A stretch of 64,000 nt of DNA. Source: Bog-756 sp963741055 (GTDB taxonomy: Bacteria; Actinomycetota; Acidimicrobiia; Acidimicrobiales; RAAP-2). The first letter of the stretch is position 1, and every line of letters begins with the position of its first letter. The notes beneath the pieces were generated by a model. The model did no database searches, had not been told where the DNA came from, and worked only from the letters and a program-made list of their open reading frames with translations. Where the stretch lies: contig CAVUGU010000007.1 in the NCBI GenBank assembly GCA_963741055.1, positions 124,001-188,000 of the forward strand, read 5' to 3'. Made by a program: the position numbers and the translations under genes. Shown here in pieces: positions 8,439 to 18,165 of the stretch.

Positions 8439-8627
8439 ATGACCCATTGGCTCTTGCCGTTGACATGGACCCTCGGCCTCGTCGACCTCAACCACACCGG
8501 TCACTACGTCCACTGGGGGTTCATCCAGATCTCCGTGGCGAACCTCGTCGTCATCGGTCTCATGGTGGTCGTCTTCGTCGCGGCCATCCTGATCCCTTTC
8601 AAGAGGCCAGGAGGGGGCCGGTCATGA
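8439..8627 (+). CDS. Small single-span membrane protein of the cytochrome b cassette
   Basis: The 62-residue protein has a histidine-rich amino end (MTHWLLP, DLNHTGHYVHWGF) and one long hydrophobic helix (ANLVVIGLMVVVFVAAILIP) ending in a basic tail. A strong ribosome binding site (aggagaggagg) precedes the ATG. Its stop overlaps the start of the cytochrome b gene by ATGA, so the two are translationally coupled. I do not recognise a family. Position and size suggest a small accessory subunit, and the histidines could bind metal or quinone, but this is speculative. Confidence 0.7.
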   Translation: MTHWLLPLTWTLGLVDLNHTGHYVHWGFIQISVANLVVIGLMVVVFVAAILIPFKRPGGGRS

Positions 8628-9370
8628 CCATCGAGACCGACACCTCTGCGAGCGTGGCCGAGGAGCACCCGGAGGACGCCGACCAACTCACCGCCAAACT
8701 CCGACGGGCCGCGGTCGACGCACTGCCGCCGCAGCGCCTGATGCCGGACCGCCAGCCGGCCTACGTCGCGTCGTGGATCTACGTGTTCGGCGTCCTCACC
8801 ATCTCGGCCCTCGTCGTCGTGATCCTCTCGGGCCTGGTGCTCTCGGTGATGGGACCTTCGTGGTGGCACGAGTCGTCGGTCGGGCTCTTCACCAACTCGA
8901 TCCACCTCTGGAGTGTGGAGGTCTTCTTCTTCTGCATGGTGATCCACCTCTGGGGCAAGTTCTTCATGGCTGCCTGGCGAGGAAAGCGCCGGGCCACTTG
9001 GATCACCGGGGTCGTCTCGTTCGTCGTGTCGGTGGGGGCCGCCTTCACCGGTTACCTGTCCCAACAGAACTTCGATTCGCAGTGGATCAGCACACAGGCG
9101 AAGGACGGGATCAACGCGACTGGCGCAGGAGCGATCTTCAACGTGACCAACTTCGGCCAGATGCTGATGTGGCACATCGTGCTCCTCCCTCTCGCGGTGG
9201 TCGTCCTGGTCGGGATCCACGTGCTCCTGGTGCGTCGCCGTGGTGTCGTACCCCCCTTCGCAGGGCCGGGTGAGCACGTCGAACCGGGGATCCACTCCGA
9301 TGCCCACGTGCCGGAGGCCGCGACCGCCGCACCCGTCGACGCACCCACGGCGCCCGAGGCCGGGACGTGA
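8624..9370 (+). CDS. Cytochrome b N-terminal-domain protein (cytochrome b6-like)
   Basis: The 248-residue protein has four membrane helices. The second and fourth carry the paired haem-ligand histidines: IHLWSVEVFFFCMVIHLWGK and WHIVLLPLAVVVLVGIHVLL (spacings 14 and 15). A GYLSQQNFDSQW segment follows the third helix, as in cytochrome b/b6 of quinol-oxidising bc complexes. Helices 5-8 of a full-length cytochrome b are missing, so this is the split b6 type. No Rieske protein or CXXCH cytochrome c is encoded nearby. It is coupled to the 62-residue gene upstream and followed by a two-span protein that may replace subunit IV. The C-terminal tail is rich in Ala, Pro and Thr. Confidence 0.85.
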   Translation: MTIETDTSASVAEEHPEDADQLTAKLRRAAVDALPPQRLMPDRQPAYVASWIYVFGVLTISALVVVILSGLVLSVMGPSWWHESSVGLFTNSIHLWSVEVFFFCMVIHLWGKFFMAAWRGKRRATWITGVVSFVVSVGAAFTGYLSQQNFDSQWISTQAKDGINATGAGAIFNVTNFGQMLMWHIVLLPLAVVVLVGIHVLLVRRRGVVPPFAGPGEHVEPGIHSDAHVPEAATAAPVDAPTAPEAGT

Positions 9371-9401
9371 GCGCAACGCAACCTCCGAAGGACCGCGCCA
9401 T

Positions 9402-10427
9402 GTGAAGGTCCGGCGGTTCAAGCCCGACCGCGACGTCGAGGAGTGGCACGGACCGTACGTGCCCTACGACATCGTCAAGGAGTTCCTGGTCGCGTTGGTG
9501 GTCGTCGTGATCGTCGTCGTCGGGTTGGCGATCGTCTTTTCCTCGCCTGACGAAAAGCCGGTCACGATCAAGTCGTGGTCGACGACGAACCCGATCGACT
9601 TCGCCCAGACCGCAATCACCGAGCTCGACGGCACGAGCGCCACCGCGACCTACGGGCCCCCGTACAACGACAACGGCAGCCCCCAGTCGATCGGTCCGTT
9701 CTCACCGGCCAATTGGCTCGGGGTGACCCACCCGATCGACACCGCCAACGACTACGTCATCGCACCTCTCCGGACCCTGCCCGATCGACCGGACCTCGAC
9801 GCCGCCGTCAACCGGTACACCGCCGCCTCGACCGACCAGCAGCAGAAATGGACCTCTGCCTACGAGAAGGCCATCGCTAGCTCCGATGCGGCCTTCACCG
9901 ACGGCACGCTGCACCTGCCGGCCGGCGGCTACGGGCCGGTCGGTCCGATGATCGAAGGACTGACGTCGATGGCTCGGTCCGGGGCACTCGACGGCGCGTT
10001 GATCTCCAGCCACCAGTTCTACGGGACCGACTACACGAAGCCGCTCTTGTTCATCGCCGACGGCACCTACCTGGCCGACCTGGCCCAGAACCAGCATCTG
10101 TCGGGGGACCAGTGGGGGATGATGAACGAGACCGGCAACTACCCGGGGCAGGCGTGGCTCTGGCTCTACACGCTCTGGTACCAGGTCCCCCCCATGAAGA
10201 CCTCCGCCAACGCCGACCTGCAGGTGTGGGCCATCATGGTGGTGCTCACCCTCGGGTTGGCTCTGCTCCCCTTCATTCCCGGTCTCCGCTCGATCCCCCG
10301 CTGGACCCGCGTCTACCGGCTCATCTGGCGGCAGCACTACCGCGAGCTCTCTGCGGGTTCCTCGACGCGCGATCGGTCGCCTCCGTCGGCACCTACTGCT
10401 CCCCCCTCGGTGACCGCGACCACCTGA
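9402..10427 (+). CDS. Two-span membrane protein with large cysteine-free outer domain, possible subunit IV-like partner
   Basis: A GTG at 9402 opens a protein of about 341 residues. After a short charged head (VPYDIVKEFLVALVV) comes one membrane helix, then about 210 residues rich in Asp, Thr, Pro and Tyr, then a second helix (LQVWAIMVVLTLGLALLPFI) and a basic tail (RSIPRWTRVYRLIW). The head and the YQVPP and LPFIPGL pieces recall the first and last helices of cytochrome b6f subunit IV, with the middle replaced by an outer domain. There are no cysteines, so no c-type haem or iron-sulfur cluster. The assignment as a bc-complex partner rests on position and this weak likeness. Confidence 0.6.
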   Translation: MKVRRFKPDRDVEEWHGPYVPYDIVKEFLVALVVVVIVVVGLAIVFSSPDEKPVTIKSWSTTNPIDFAQTAITELDGTSATATYGPPYNDNGSPQSIGPFSPANWLGVTHPIDTANDYVIAPLRTLPDRPDLDAAVNRYTAASTDQQQKWTSAYEKAIASSDAAFTDGTLHLPAGGYGPVGPMIEGLTSMARSGALDGALISSHQFYGTDYTKPLLFIADGTYLADLAQNQHLSGDQWGMMNETGNYPGQAWLWLYTLWYQVPPMKTSANADLQVWAIMVVLTLGLALLPFIPGLRSIPRWTRVYRLIWRQHYRELSAGSSTRDRSPPSAPTAPPSVTATT

Positions 10428-10461
10428 CTGCACGCAGGGTCGCTGTCGCGGCTGGAGCACC

Positions 10462-12522
10462 TCAGCCGGCGGCCGCCCGGGCCTCGGCGAGCAGTTTGTC
10501 GTCGTCGGCCAGCAACGAGGCCGCCAATCGGTGGATGAGCTCGATCACTTCAGGATGGTCCTCCGGATTCCACCCCTCGAGCAGGTCGGTCATCGAGGCG
10601 CGCCGCGCCTCGGTCAATCGCTCGATCGCGTCGGTGCCCGAAGGGGTCAGCACGAGCGTGCACCCGTCGCCGTCGGGATTCACCTCCTCCACCAACCGGT
10701 CACGCACCAACGAGTGCACACCGGGTTCGATGCGCTCCTCCGGCACGCCGAGCTTCGAGCTCAACCCCTCGAGGGTGCACTCACCGGTCTCCGCCAATCG
10801 GTAGAGCGTCCAGGTCTCCCGCGGTTCGAGTTGGAGGCCGGCACGGCCGGCCAACGTCTCGTAGAGCTCACCTCGGTTCTCGCGGCTGGCCACGCGCTCG
10901 AGGATCCGCTGGACCTCCCCGAGCGAGGTGCGCGGCTCGGGAACTCCGAGATGCTCGGCCGGCTCCGAGGTCCGGATCGACCGGCGCAACTCGACCTCCG
11001 GCAAGGTCCAGCTGAGCGCGAACGCGACCAGACCGATCGGGACGCCGATCAGGAAGACCGTCTGGATGGTCTGGGCGATGCCGGTGATCACTCCGACGTG
11101 CACCGCTGGTGGAAGGTGCTGGATCGCAGAGGGATTCTCGGCGTTCAGGCTGAACCCGTGCGGCGCGCTGGTCAGATGCAGCGCGCGGAGGATGTTGGTC
11201 ACCACCAAATTGGCGTAGATGGCTCCGAACACCGCCGTGCCGAAGGAGCCTCCGATCATACGGAAGAAGGTGGTCCCCGAGGTTGCGGTTCCGAGCTCCT
11301 CGTAGGGCACCGCGTTCTGGACCGCCACCACCAGGACCTGCATCACGAGGCCCAGCCCGAACCCGAAGATGGCCATGTATCCCGCGATGACCCACGATCC
11401 GGTGACCACCCCGATGGTGGACATGAGGTAGAGACCGAGCGTCATCAACGCGGTCCCGACGACCGGAAAGATCTTGTACCGCCCCCACCGGCTCACCAGC
11501 TGGCCCGACCCGATCGACGCGACCAGGAGCCCGCCCATCAAGGGGAAGAGCCGCACCCCCGAGTCGATCGGCGAGACCCCTTTGACCTCCTGGAAGAAGA
11601 GAGGGAGGAAGGTCAACGCGCCGAACATGGCGAAACCGACCACGAATCCGATCGCGCTGGACGCGCCGAAGACCGCGTTGCGGAAGAGGTTGAGCGGGAT
11701 GACCGGCTCGGCCGCTCGGCGCTCGGCGAAGAGGAAGGCGACCGTGAAGACCACCCCGGCGATCGCCAGTGCCACCATCTCCGGTGAACCCCAGGGGTAG
11801 GTCACCCCGCCGAGGCTGGTGAAGAGGACCAGGCAGGTCGCGGCGAGTGCCAGGAATGCAGTCCCGAGGTAGTCGATCACCCGGTGAGCCCGGCTGAGTG
11901 TCCCCGGGAGTGCGACCGCGGTCACCGCGAGGGCGACCGCGCCGATCGGGATGTTGATGTAGAAGATCCAGCGCCAGCCCAGGGTGTCGACGAAGAAGCC
12001 GCCGATCACTGGGCCGATCACCGTGGTGACTCCGAACATCGCCGTGAACAGGCCGATGTACTTGCCCCGTTCGCGGGGGGAAACCACGTCGCCGACGATG
12101 GTCTGCGCGCCGATCATCAGTCCGCCCCCTCCGAGACCCTGCAGCGCACGGAAGATGATCAACTCGACCATCGACTGGCTGAGCCCCGAGAGCGCGGAGC
12201 CGACCAGGAAGATGACGATCGCGGCCTGGAAGAAGAACTTGCGCCCGTACTGGTCGCCGAGCTTCCCCCAGAGCGGTGTCGAGACCGTCGACGCCAAGAG
12301 GTAGGAGGTCACCACCCAGCTCAGGTGAGAGGCGCCATGCAGGTCGCCGACGATGGTCGGCAGCGCGGTCGAGACCACCGTCTGGTCGAGGGCGGCGAGG
12401 AACATGCCGAGCAGGAGCGCCCCGATGATCACGAGGACCCGCCGGTGAGGGAGCGCCGGCGTCGCGGAAGGCGGCTCGGGAGGTGCCGTCGCCAACGCCT
12501 CGGCCATCCATGCCTCCCCCAC
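10462..12522 (-). CDS. DHA2-type MFS multidrug exporter fused to a winged-helix domain
   Basis: The first 520 or so residues form a 14-helix drug:H+ antiporter of the EmrB/QacA type: LAALDQTVVSTALPTIVGDL (motif D1), WGKLGDQYGRK (motif A) and FRALQGLGGGGLM. The last 160 residues are soluble and read RETWTLYRLAETGECTLEGL, then LGVPEERIEPGVHSLVRDRL and LVLTPSGTDAIERLTEAR, a MarR-like winged helix with a wing and a long last helix. The full length is 686, against about 500 for a plain DHA2 carrier. The fusion is in one unbroken frame. The soluble part could regulate transport or bind the drug rather than DNA. The divergent neighbour is a flavin monooxygenase. Confidence 0.88.
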   Translation of the reverse strand: MGEAWMAEALATAPPEPPSATPALPHRRVLVIIGALLLGMFLAALDQTVVSTALPTIVGDLHGASHLSWVVTSYLLASTVSTPLWGKLGDQYGRKFFFQAAIVIFLVGSALSGLSQSMVELIIFRALQGLGGGGLMIGAQTIVGDVVSPRERGKYIGLFTAMFGVTTVIGPVIGGFFVDTLGWRWIFYINIPIGAVALAVTAVALPGTLSRAHRVIDYLGTAFLALAATCLVLFTSLGGVTYPWGSPEMVALAIAGVVFTVAFLFAERRAAEPVIPLNLFRNAVFGASSAIGFVVGFAMFGALTFLPLFFQEVKGVSPIDSGVRLFPLMGGLLVASIGSGQLVSRWGRYKIFPVVGTALMTLGLYLMSTIGVVTGSWVIAGYMAIFGFGLGLVMQVLVVAVQNAVPYEELGTATSGTTFFRMIGGSFGTAVFGAIYANLVVTNILRALHLTSAPHGFSLNAENPSAIQHLPPAVHVGVITGIAQTIQTVFLIGVPIGLVAFALSWTLPEVELRRSIRTSEPAEHLGVPEPRTSLGEVQRILERVASRENRGELYETLAGRAGLQLEPRETWTLYRLAETGECTLEGLSSKLGVPEERIEPGVHSLVRDRLVEEVNPDGDGCTLVLTPSGTDAIERLTEARRASMTDLLEGWNPEDHPEVIELIHRLAASLLADDDKLLAEARAAAG

Positions 12523-12696
12523 TCGTGGGCGGTGTCCACCCCCGACTCTTCCGACCCGCCGCTCCGCAGTCTACGAACTCGGCGATGCCCTCCTGGCTGT
12601 CCGGATCGCCGAGGAAAACCCTTCGGTCGCGATCCGCGCGAGCCTTGCTGGGTAAGCGGAAGGCGGACCGCGAAGATGTGATCGCCGGAGGACGAG

Positions 12697-14326
12697 ATGG
12701 GTCTCGAGGTCGGACGCAGGACGCTCGGAGGTGCGGCGCGGCGAGCGGCGGCCGAGCACCGCCCCCTTCCCTACGTGGTGATCGTCGGCGGCGGACTCTC
12801 CGGCCTCGCGATGGGCATGCAGCTGCTCCGGTCGGGCGTCGAGACGCTTCACCATCGTGGAGCGGTCCGACGGTGTCGGCGGCACCTGGCGCGACAACAC
12901 CTACCCGGGGTGCAGCTGCGACGTGCCGTCGCACCTCTACTCGTTCTCTTTCGCGCCGAAGACCGACTGGAGTCGCCGGTTCGCCGAGCAGCCCGAGATC
13001 CTGGGGTATGCGCAACGGTGTGTCGAGGAGTTCGGGCTCGGCTCCCGTTTGCGTCTCGGCACGACGGTCACCGCGGCGCGGTTCGACGACGACCGGGGTG
13101 AGTGGGCCCTCGAGCTGGCACCGCGTGAGGGGCCGTCCGAGGTGCTGCACGCCGACGCGGTGATCTTCGCCTGCGGACAGCTCAACGTCCCCCACGTGCC
13201 CGCGCTGCCGGGGCTGGGATCGTTCGAAGGGCCCATGTGGCACTCGGCCCGGTGGGACCACGACTGCGACGTGGCCGGCAAACGCGTCGCGGTGGTCGGC
13301 AACGGCGCGAGCGCGATCCAGTTCGTACCGCTCCTGGCCGAAGCCTGCGACGGCCTCGTCGTGTTCGAGCGCAGTCCGAACTACGTGGTGCCGAAGAAGG
13401 ACCGCGTGTACCGCCCGGCAGAGCGTCGGCTCCTCGAGCGGTCGCGGATCCTCGAGCGGGCCTATCGCTGGTCGATCTACTGGCGACTGGAGGTGAGGTG
13501 GCTCTTCTTCCGCCGGGACAGCCGTGCTTCCCGCGCGCTGAGCCGACTCGTCGCGAAGGCGATCCGAGACGAGGTGGTGTCCGAACGGCTCCCGGAAGAA
13601 GCGATCGTGCCCGACTACCCCATCGGCTGCAAACGGATCCTTCTCTCGAGCGACTGGTATCCGGCGATCAGCCGACCCGACGTCCGTTTGGTCGACCAAC
13701 CCATCGACCATGTCGAGCCCGATGCGGTGGTGACCAACGACGGTGTGCGCCACCGCGCGGATGTGCTCGTCTTCGCAACGGGCTTCGAGTCGACCGACTT
13801 CCTCGGCCACCTACCGGTCGCCGGACGAAACGGACGGACCCTCCGCGAGGAGTGGGCCGAAGGCGCACGGGCCTATCTCGGAACCGCGGTGCCCGACTTC
13901 CCGAACTGCTATCTCCTCTACGGACCGAACACCAACCTCGGTCACAATTCGATCCTCTTCATGGTCGAGCGCCAGATCAATCTCATCCTCCAAGCGCTCG
14001 CGGTACAGACCCGCGCCATGGGAGCTACGTCGGCCCCCCTCGTCGCCGTCGGGCGGGACGCGTACGAAGAGGAGGATCGGCGCAAGCAGGGAATGATGAC
14101 GAGGACTCCGTGGGTCGCGGCGTGCCACAACTGGTACAAGAACGCAGCGGGCCGGGTGACCAACAACTGGCCGACCTGGACCGTCCGCTACTGGCTGGAC
14201 ACGCTCCGACTGCGTCGCTCCGATCTCGGGGTCACCGGACGGGTGCCCCTCGGTCCCGAGGCAGCTCGCTCCGCCGGTCAGGAACCGATGTGCTCAGCGG
14301 GGACGGTCCCGAGCCGACCGGCCTGA
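12697..14326 (+). CDS. Flavin-containing (Baeyer-Villiger type) monooxygenase (frameshifted)
   Basis: An FAD-binding loop VVIVGGGLSGLAMGMQLL opens the protein in one frame. After a break near 12842-12850 it goes on in the next frame with FTIVERSDGVGGTWRDNTYP, the fingerprint GSFEGPMWHSARWDHD (FxGxxxHxxxW) and the second dinucleotide loop VAVVGNGASAIQ, then VLVFATGFES. These mark a class B monooxygenase that inserts oxygen next to a carbonyl or oxidises N/S atoms with NADPH. The expected length of about 540 residues is reached when both pieces are joined. The tail overlaps the convergent pirin gene by about 50 bases. The substrate is unknown. Confidence 0.85.
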
Positions 14327-15246
14327 TAGTCCTCGAAGGCCTGGGCGATCTCCTCCTTGGTGTTCATCACGAAGGGGCCGTACGCGTAGACCGGCTCGCC
14401 GATCGGACGACCACCGAGCACGAGCACGTCGAGCTCCGGCGTGACCGCGATTCCTGCGTGGCTGCCGCCGCCACCCTGATCGAGCCGCCGTCACCGAAGA
14501 CCACGAGTTGCCCGGTGGAGATCGGTCGGGCCTCCTCGCCCACCGTTCCATTGCCGCCGAGCACGTAGATCGAGCGCGTTGAACTCCTCGGGCCAGGGAA
14601 GGGTGACTTGCGCGCCGGGGGCGAGGGTGAGGTGGGCCATGGCCATCGGCGAGTGGGTTGCTCCCGGACCCTTGTGTCCGTCGAGATCGCCCGCGATGAG
14701 CCGGATGAGCGCGCCACCGTCGGGTGACGAGAGCAGTTCGATGTTGCCGGCGCCGATGTCCTGGTAGCGCGGCGAGATCATCTTGTCGACCCGAGGCAGG
14801 TTGACCCAGAGCTGGATGCCGTGAAAGAGCCCTCCCGACGCGACCAGTTCCTCCGGCGGCGCCTCGATGTGCAGGATGCCGCCGCCCGCGGTCATCCACT
14901 GGGTGTCCCCGTTGGTGATCAACCCACCGCCACCGATCGAATCTTGGTGCTGGAAGGTCCCGTCGATCATGTAGGTCACCGTCTCGAAACCGCGGTGCGG
15001 ATGCCACGGCGTGCCCTTGGGCTCGCCCGGCGCGTACTCGACCTCACCCATCTGGTCCATGTGGATGAAGGGGTCGAGCAGGTGCTGGGGCACCCCCGCG
15101 AAGGCGCGGCGCACCGGAAACCCCTCCCCCTCGAAACCGGCCGGTGCGGTCGTGACCGACACCACCGGCCTCGCGGTCGTGGTGGCGCGGTCGACCGTGC
15201 GGATCTTCGGGAGTGCGCTGACGTCGTCGACACTGATTGCGGGCAT
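14278..15246 (-). CDS. Pirin family protein (two frame breaks)
   Basis: The N-terminal cupin has the pirin signatures HPHRGFETVTYMIDG and QWMTAGGGILHIE, whose histidines and glutamate bind the iron. After a break near 14570 the frame shifts to RSIYVLGGNGTVGEEARP, and after a second near 14468 to HAGIAVTPELDVLVLGGRPI, then AYGPFVMNTKEEIAQAF and the stop at 14278. The C-terminal GEPVYAYGPFVMNT block is conserved in pirins. Pirins are iron cupins; some oxidise quercetin, others act as regulators. Joined, the protein is about 320 residues, the normal size. Function beyond the family is open. Confidence 0.85.
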
Positions 15247-15474
15247 CTGCCCACCTCCTCTTTCGCAGGGTCACCGTGCCTTCTGCTCGGTTGGCCTCGT
15301 CGATTCAGTGCCCACCCTGCACTCTGTGGAACAATACTTGTGCTCGCAACATTCCCCGGAGAGACGGCGTTGCGGGTCGGGCGGGCGGTGACTTTCTCAT
15401 GATTCGCCCATCGTGTGCCGAATTCAAAATTCCAGCAGGTACGCTTTGCACAGCATCGACACAGGAGAGGCCAG

Positions 15475-16587
15475 GTGATCCGGCCACGCGGCGGAACCAC
15501 TCGCCGACGCGACGATCAGCAGGAGCAGGCGATCGCCACCATCGTGGAGATCGGCAAGCGCCTCCGGACCGCACGTGAGGAGCGTGGACTCTCCCTGCTG
15601 GCCGTGCACGACCGGCTGAGCCGGCCGATCACCCAGCTCGAGGCGTTGGAGAGCGGCGACCTGGCCAGCCTGCCCGACCAGGCGCTCGCCATCTCCACCC
15701 TGCGGCGGTACGCCACTTTTCTCGGGCTCGACGGCGACTCGCTCGCCCTCAAGATGATCGACGCCTGGTCGGCGTCGCCCTACGCGTCGCTGCAAGCCGG
15801 CGCCCCGGTGGCCAACGTGGTCGCCGCGGTGACGACGGGACCCGACCACCTGCGGGCCTTCACCCAGACCGGCAAGGTCCCGAAGGTCGGAGGCCGCTCC
15901 ACCTCGCCGACCGGCACGGGGCCGAACGCCCACGAAGTCACCACCGGTCCGCCGACCGGCACCTTCCCCGTCGTGCCCCGTCGCGAGCTACGGCACAGCA
16001 GGAGGGCGGTCGCCCGGGCCCGGCGCCAGCTCCGGGCACCCCGGTCGCTCAAGTTCGTCACCTGGCTGGCGTGCATCCTCGTCCTCGCCGCCCTGGTCGG
16101 GCTCGGGATCCGTCAGTGGCACCCGCAGTGGTTGGCGAGCTCCCACATCCTCCGGGTCGTCGAGCCGGGCTCGCAGAACCCACACCCGGCAGTGACGCCG
16201 TCGGGACCACCGACGCAGCCGGCCTCGGCGACGCAGGCCCCAAAGACGACCGCACCAGCCGCACACCACCATCAGACGAGCGCGGTCGAGCTCGCGCTCG
16301 CGGGTCCGACCGGGGAGGCCTACTCGGTCAACACGTCCCACTTCACCGTCAACGTCGCGACCTCGGGTCCGTGCTGGGTCCAGATCACCAATTCGCAGTC
16401 GTCGATCCCTCTGGTCAGCTCCGTGCAGCCCGCCGGTAAATCGCTCTCCGAAACGGCAAAGGGGACCATGACCGTCGAGCTCGGGTCGTCGTCGGTGCTC
16501 GTCGGGATCTCCATCAAAGGCAAGACGGTCTTCCTCGCGACTCCCCACGTGGTGCCCTTCACCTACACCTTCGTGCCGCCTTCGTGA
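15475..16587 (+). CDS. RodZ-like membrane protein with N-terminal helix-turn-helix
   Basis: The protein begins at GTG 15475 behind the ribosome site aggagagg. It has a cytoplasmic Xre/RodZ helix-turn-helix (EIGKRLRTAREERGLSLLAV, RPITQLEALESGDLASLPDQ, LRRYATFLGLD), a Pro/Thr/Arg-rich linker, one membrane helix (FVTWLACILVLAALVGLGI), a low-complexity outer linker, and a C-terminal DUF4115-type beta domain (ending in HVVPFTYTFVPPS). This order is that of RodZ and its actinobacterial relatives, which help organise cell shape and division. The open frame runs upstream to 15415, but the GTG has the better ribosome site. MreB is not in the window. Confidence 0.75.
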   Translation: MIRPRGGTTRRRDDQQEQAIATIVEIGKRLRTAREERGLSLLAVHDRLSRPITQLEALESGDLASLPDQALAISTLRRYATFLGLDGDSLALKMIDAWSASPYASLQAGAPVANVVAAVTTGPDHLRAFTQTGKVPKVGGRSTSPTGTGPNAHEVTTGPPTGTFPVVPRRELRHSRRAVARARRQLRAPRSLKFVTWLACILVLAALVGLGIRQWHPQWLASSHILRVVEPGSQNPHPAVTPSGPPTQPASATQAPKTTAPAAHHHQTSAVELALAGPTGEAYSVNTSHFTVNVATSGPCWVQITNSQSSIPLVSSVQPAGKSLSETAKGTMTVELGSSSVLVGISIKGKTVFLATPHVVPFTYTFVPPS

Positions 16588-16693
16588 TCTGACCGATTGC
16601 TCGGTCGGGCACCGCGCGGGCGCGGCTCTGCCCGAACCGCCGCAGCGGTGGCGTTGGTAGCGTGGCGCCGTACGCCGACCAGGAGGGTGGCCC

Positions 16694-18165
16694 ATGGCGC
16701 GAGCACGCACGGCAGCGGGCGCGACCTCCACGCTCTCCGAGTTGCGTCCGATCGAGGACGAACTCGTAGGCCATCGTCGGCGTCACCCACGTCGATCGTG
16801 GTCCCGCCGTTCGCGAAGAGGACACCCACGACGAAGCCCTCGGCGGGCTCATCGGCCACCCGCGTGCCGTGGTGCGGCCGGCCAGTACCTCGGAGGTCGC
16901 GGCGATCGTGGCCGCTGCGGCCGCACGGCACGTGCCGCTCACCCCGCGTGGCTCGGGAACCGGGATGTCCGGTGCGTGCGTCCCGGTCGACGGTGGCATC
17001 GTCGTCTCCTTCGAGCGGATGAACCACATCGTCGAGATCGACCTCGACAACCACGTCGCCGTCGTCGAACCGGGGGTCACCCTCGCCGAGCTCGACGCGG
17101 CGCTGGCGCCGCACGGCCTCGTCTACCCGGTCTTCCCTGGCGAGCAGTCGGCGAGCCTCGGGGGCAACGTGGCGACCAATGCCGGAGGCATGCGAGCCGT
17201 CAAGTACGGCGTGACCCGCCATCACGTGCTCGGCGTCGAAGCGGTGCTCGGGACCGGTGAAGTGATCTCCGCGGGCGGAAAGTTCGTGAAGTCGACCAGC
17301 GGTTACGACCTCACCCAGCTGGTGATCGGCTCGGAGGGCACGCTCGCGCTGGTCACGCGGGCCATCTTGCGTCTCCACCCCCGACCTGAGCACCAGGTCA
17401 CCCTCCTCGCGCCCTTCGCGACCCTGGCGGAGATCACCGCGTCGGTGCCGCCGATCGTCGCGAGCGGACTCGATCCGCTGATGGTCGAGTACCTCGACCA
17501 GGTGACCATGGCCTCGGTCACCGCCAACGCGTCGGTCGAGCTCGGAATCCCCGAGGACGTCGCGGCACGCGGCGCTCGCCTACCTGGTGGTGGTCGTCGA
17601 GAGCCACCGGAGCGACCGGCTCGAAGAGGACGCCCAAGCGCTCGCCGAGCTGATCGAACACCTCGGCGCCCTCGACGTCTACGTCCTGCCGTCCCAGGCC
17701 GGCACCCGGATGATCCAGGCCCGCGAGCGCGCGTTCTGGGCGGCGAAGGCCGCCGGCGCGGACGACATCGTCGACGTCGTCGTGCCGCGGGCGTCGCTCC
17801 CCGCCTTCCTCGACGCGGTCGGCGCGCAGGCCGCGGCCGCGTCGGCCTTGGTGGTCGGCTGCGGGCACGCCGCCGACGGCAACGTCCATCTCTCGGTCTG
17901 GCAGGCCGATGCCGAGGTCCGCCATCGGCTGCTGCACGAGATCATCGCGACCGGTTGTGCGATGGGCGGAGCCGTCTCGGGTGAGCACGGCATCGGCATC
18001 CAGAAGCGCCCGTACTTCATCGAGCTCGAGGACCCGGTCAAGCTGGCCCTGATGCGCCGGATCAAAGAGGCCTTCGACCCCGAGGGGATCCTCAATCCCG
18101 GGACCATCTTCGACCCCGCCACGGACGCTGAAGCCTCCGCAGACGAGCGGTGGGTGTCCCGATGA
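16694..18165 (+). CDS. FAD-linked 2-hydroxy-acid oxidase, GlcD/D-lactate dehydrogenase family (two frame breaks)
   Basis: The ATG at 16694 follows a clean aggaggg site. After a break near 16767 the frame continues as AIVGVTHVDRGPAVREED, then the PCMH FAD-binding domain with RHVPLTPRGSGTGMSGACVP and GEQSASLGGNVATNAGGMRA. After a second break near 17570 comes the FAD-oxidase C-terminal domain with CGHAADGNVHLSV and SGEHGIGIQKRPYF. These are hallmarks of glycolate oxidase subunit GlcD and D-2-hydroxyacid dehydrogenases. The stop overlaps the start of the ThDP enzyme (18162-18165), so the oxidised 2-oxo acid may feed directly into that enzyme. The true substrate is not known. Confidence 0.85.

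Noticed and set aside
10868..13810. A 980-codon minus-strand open frame
   Set aside because: It overlaps the real MFS gene in a wrong frame and the flavin monooxygenase on the other strand; its Arg/Pro-rich composition is typical of shadow frames in high-GC DNA.
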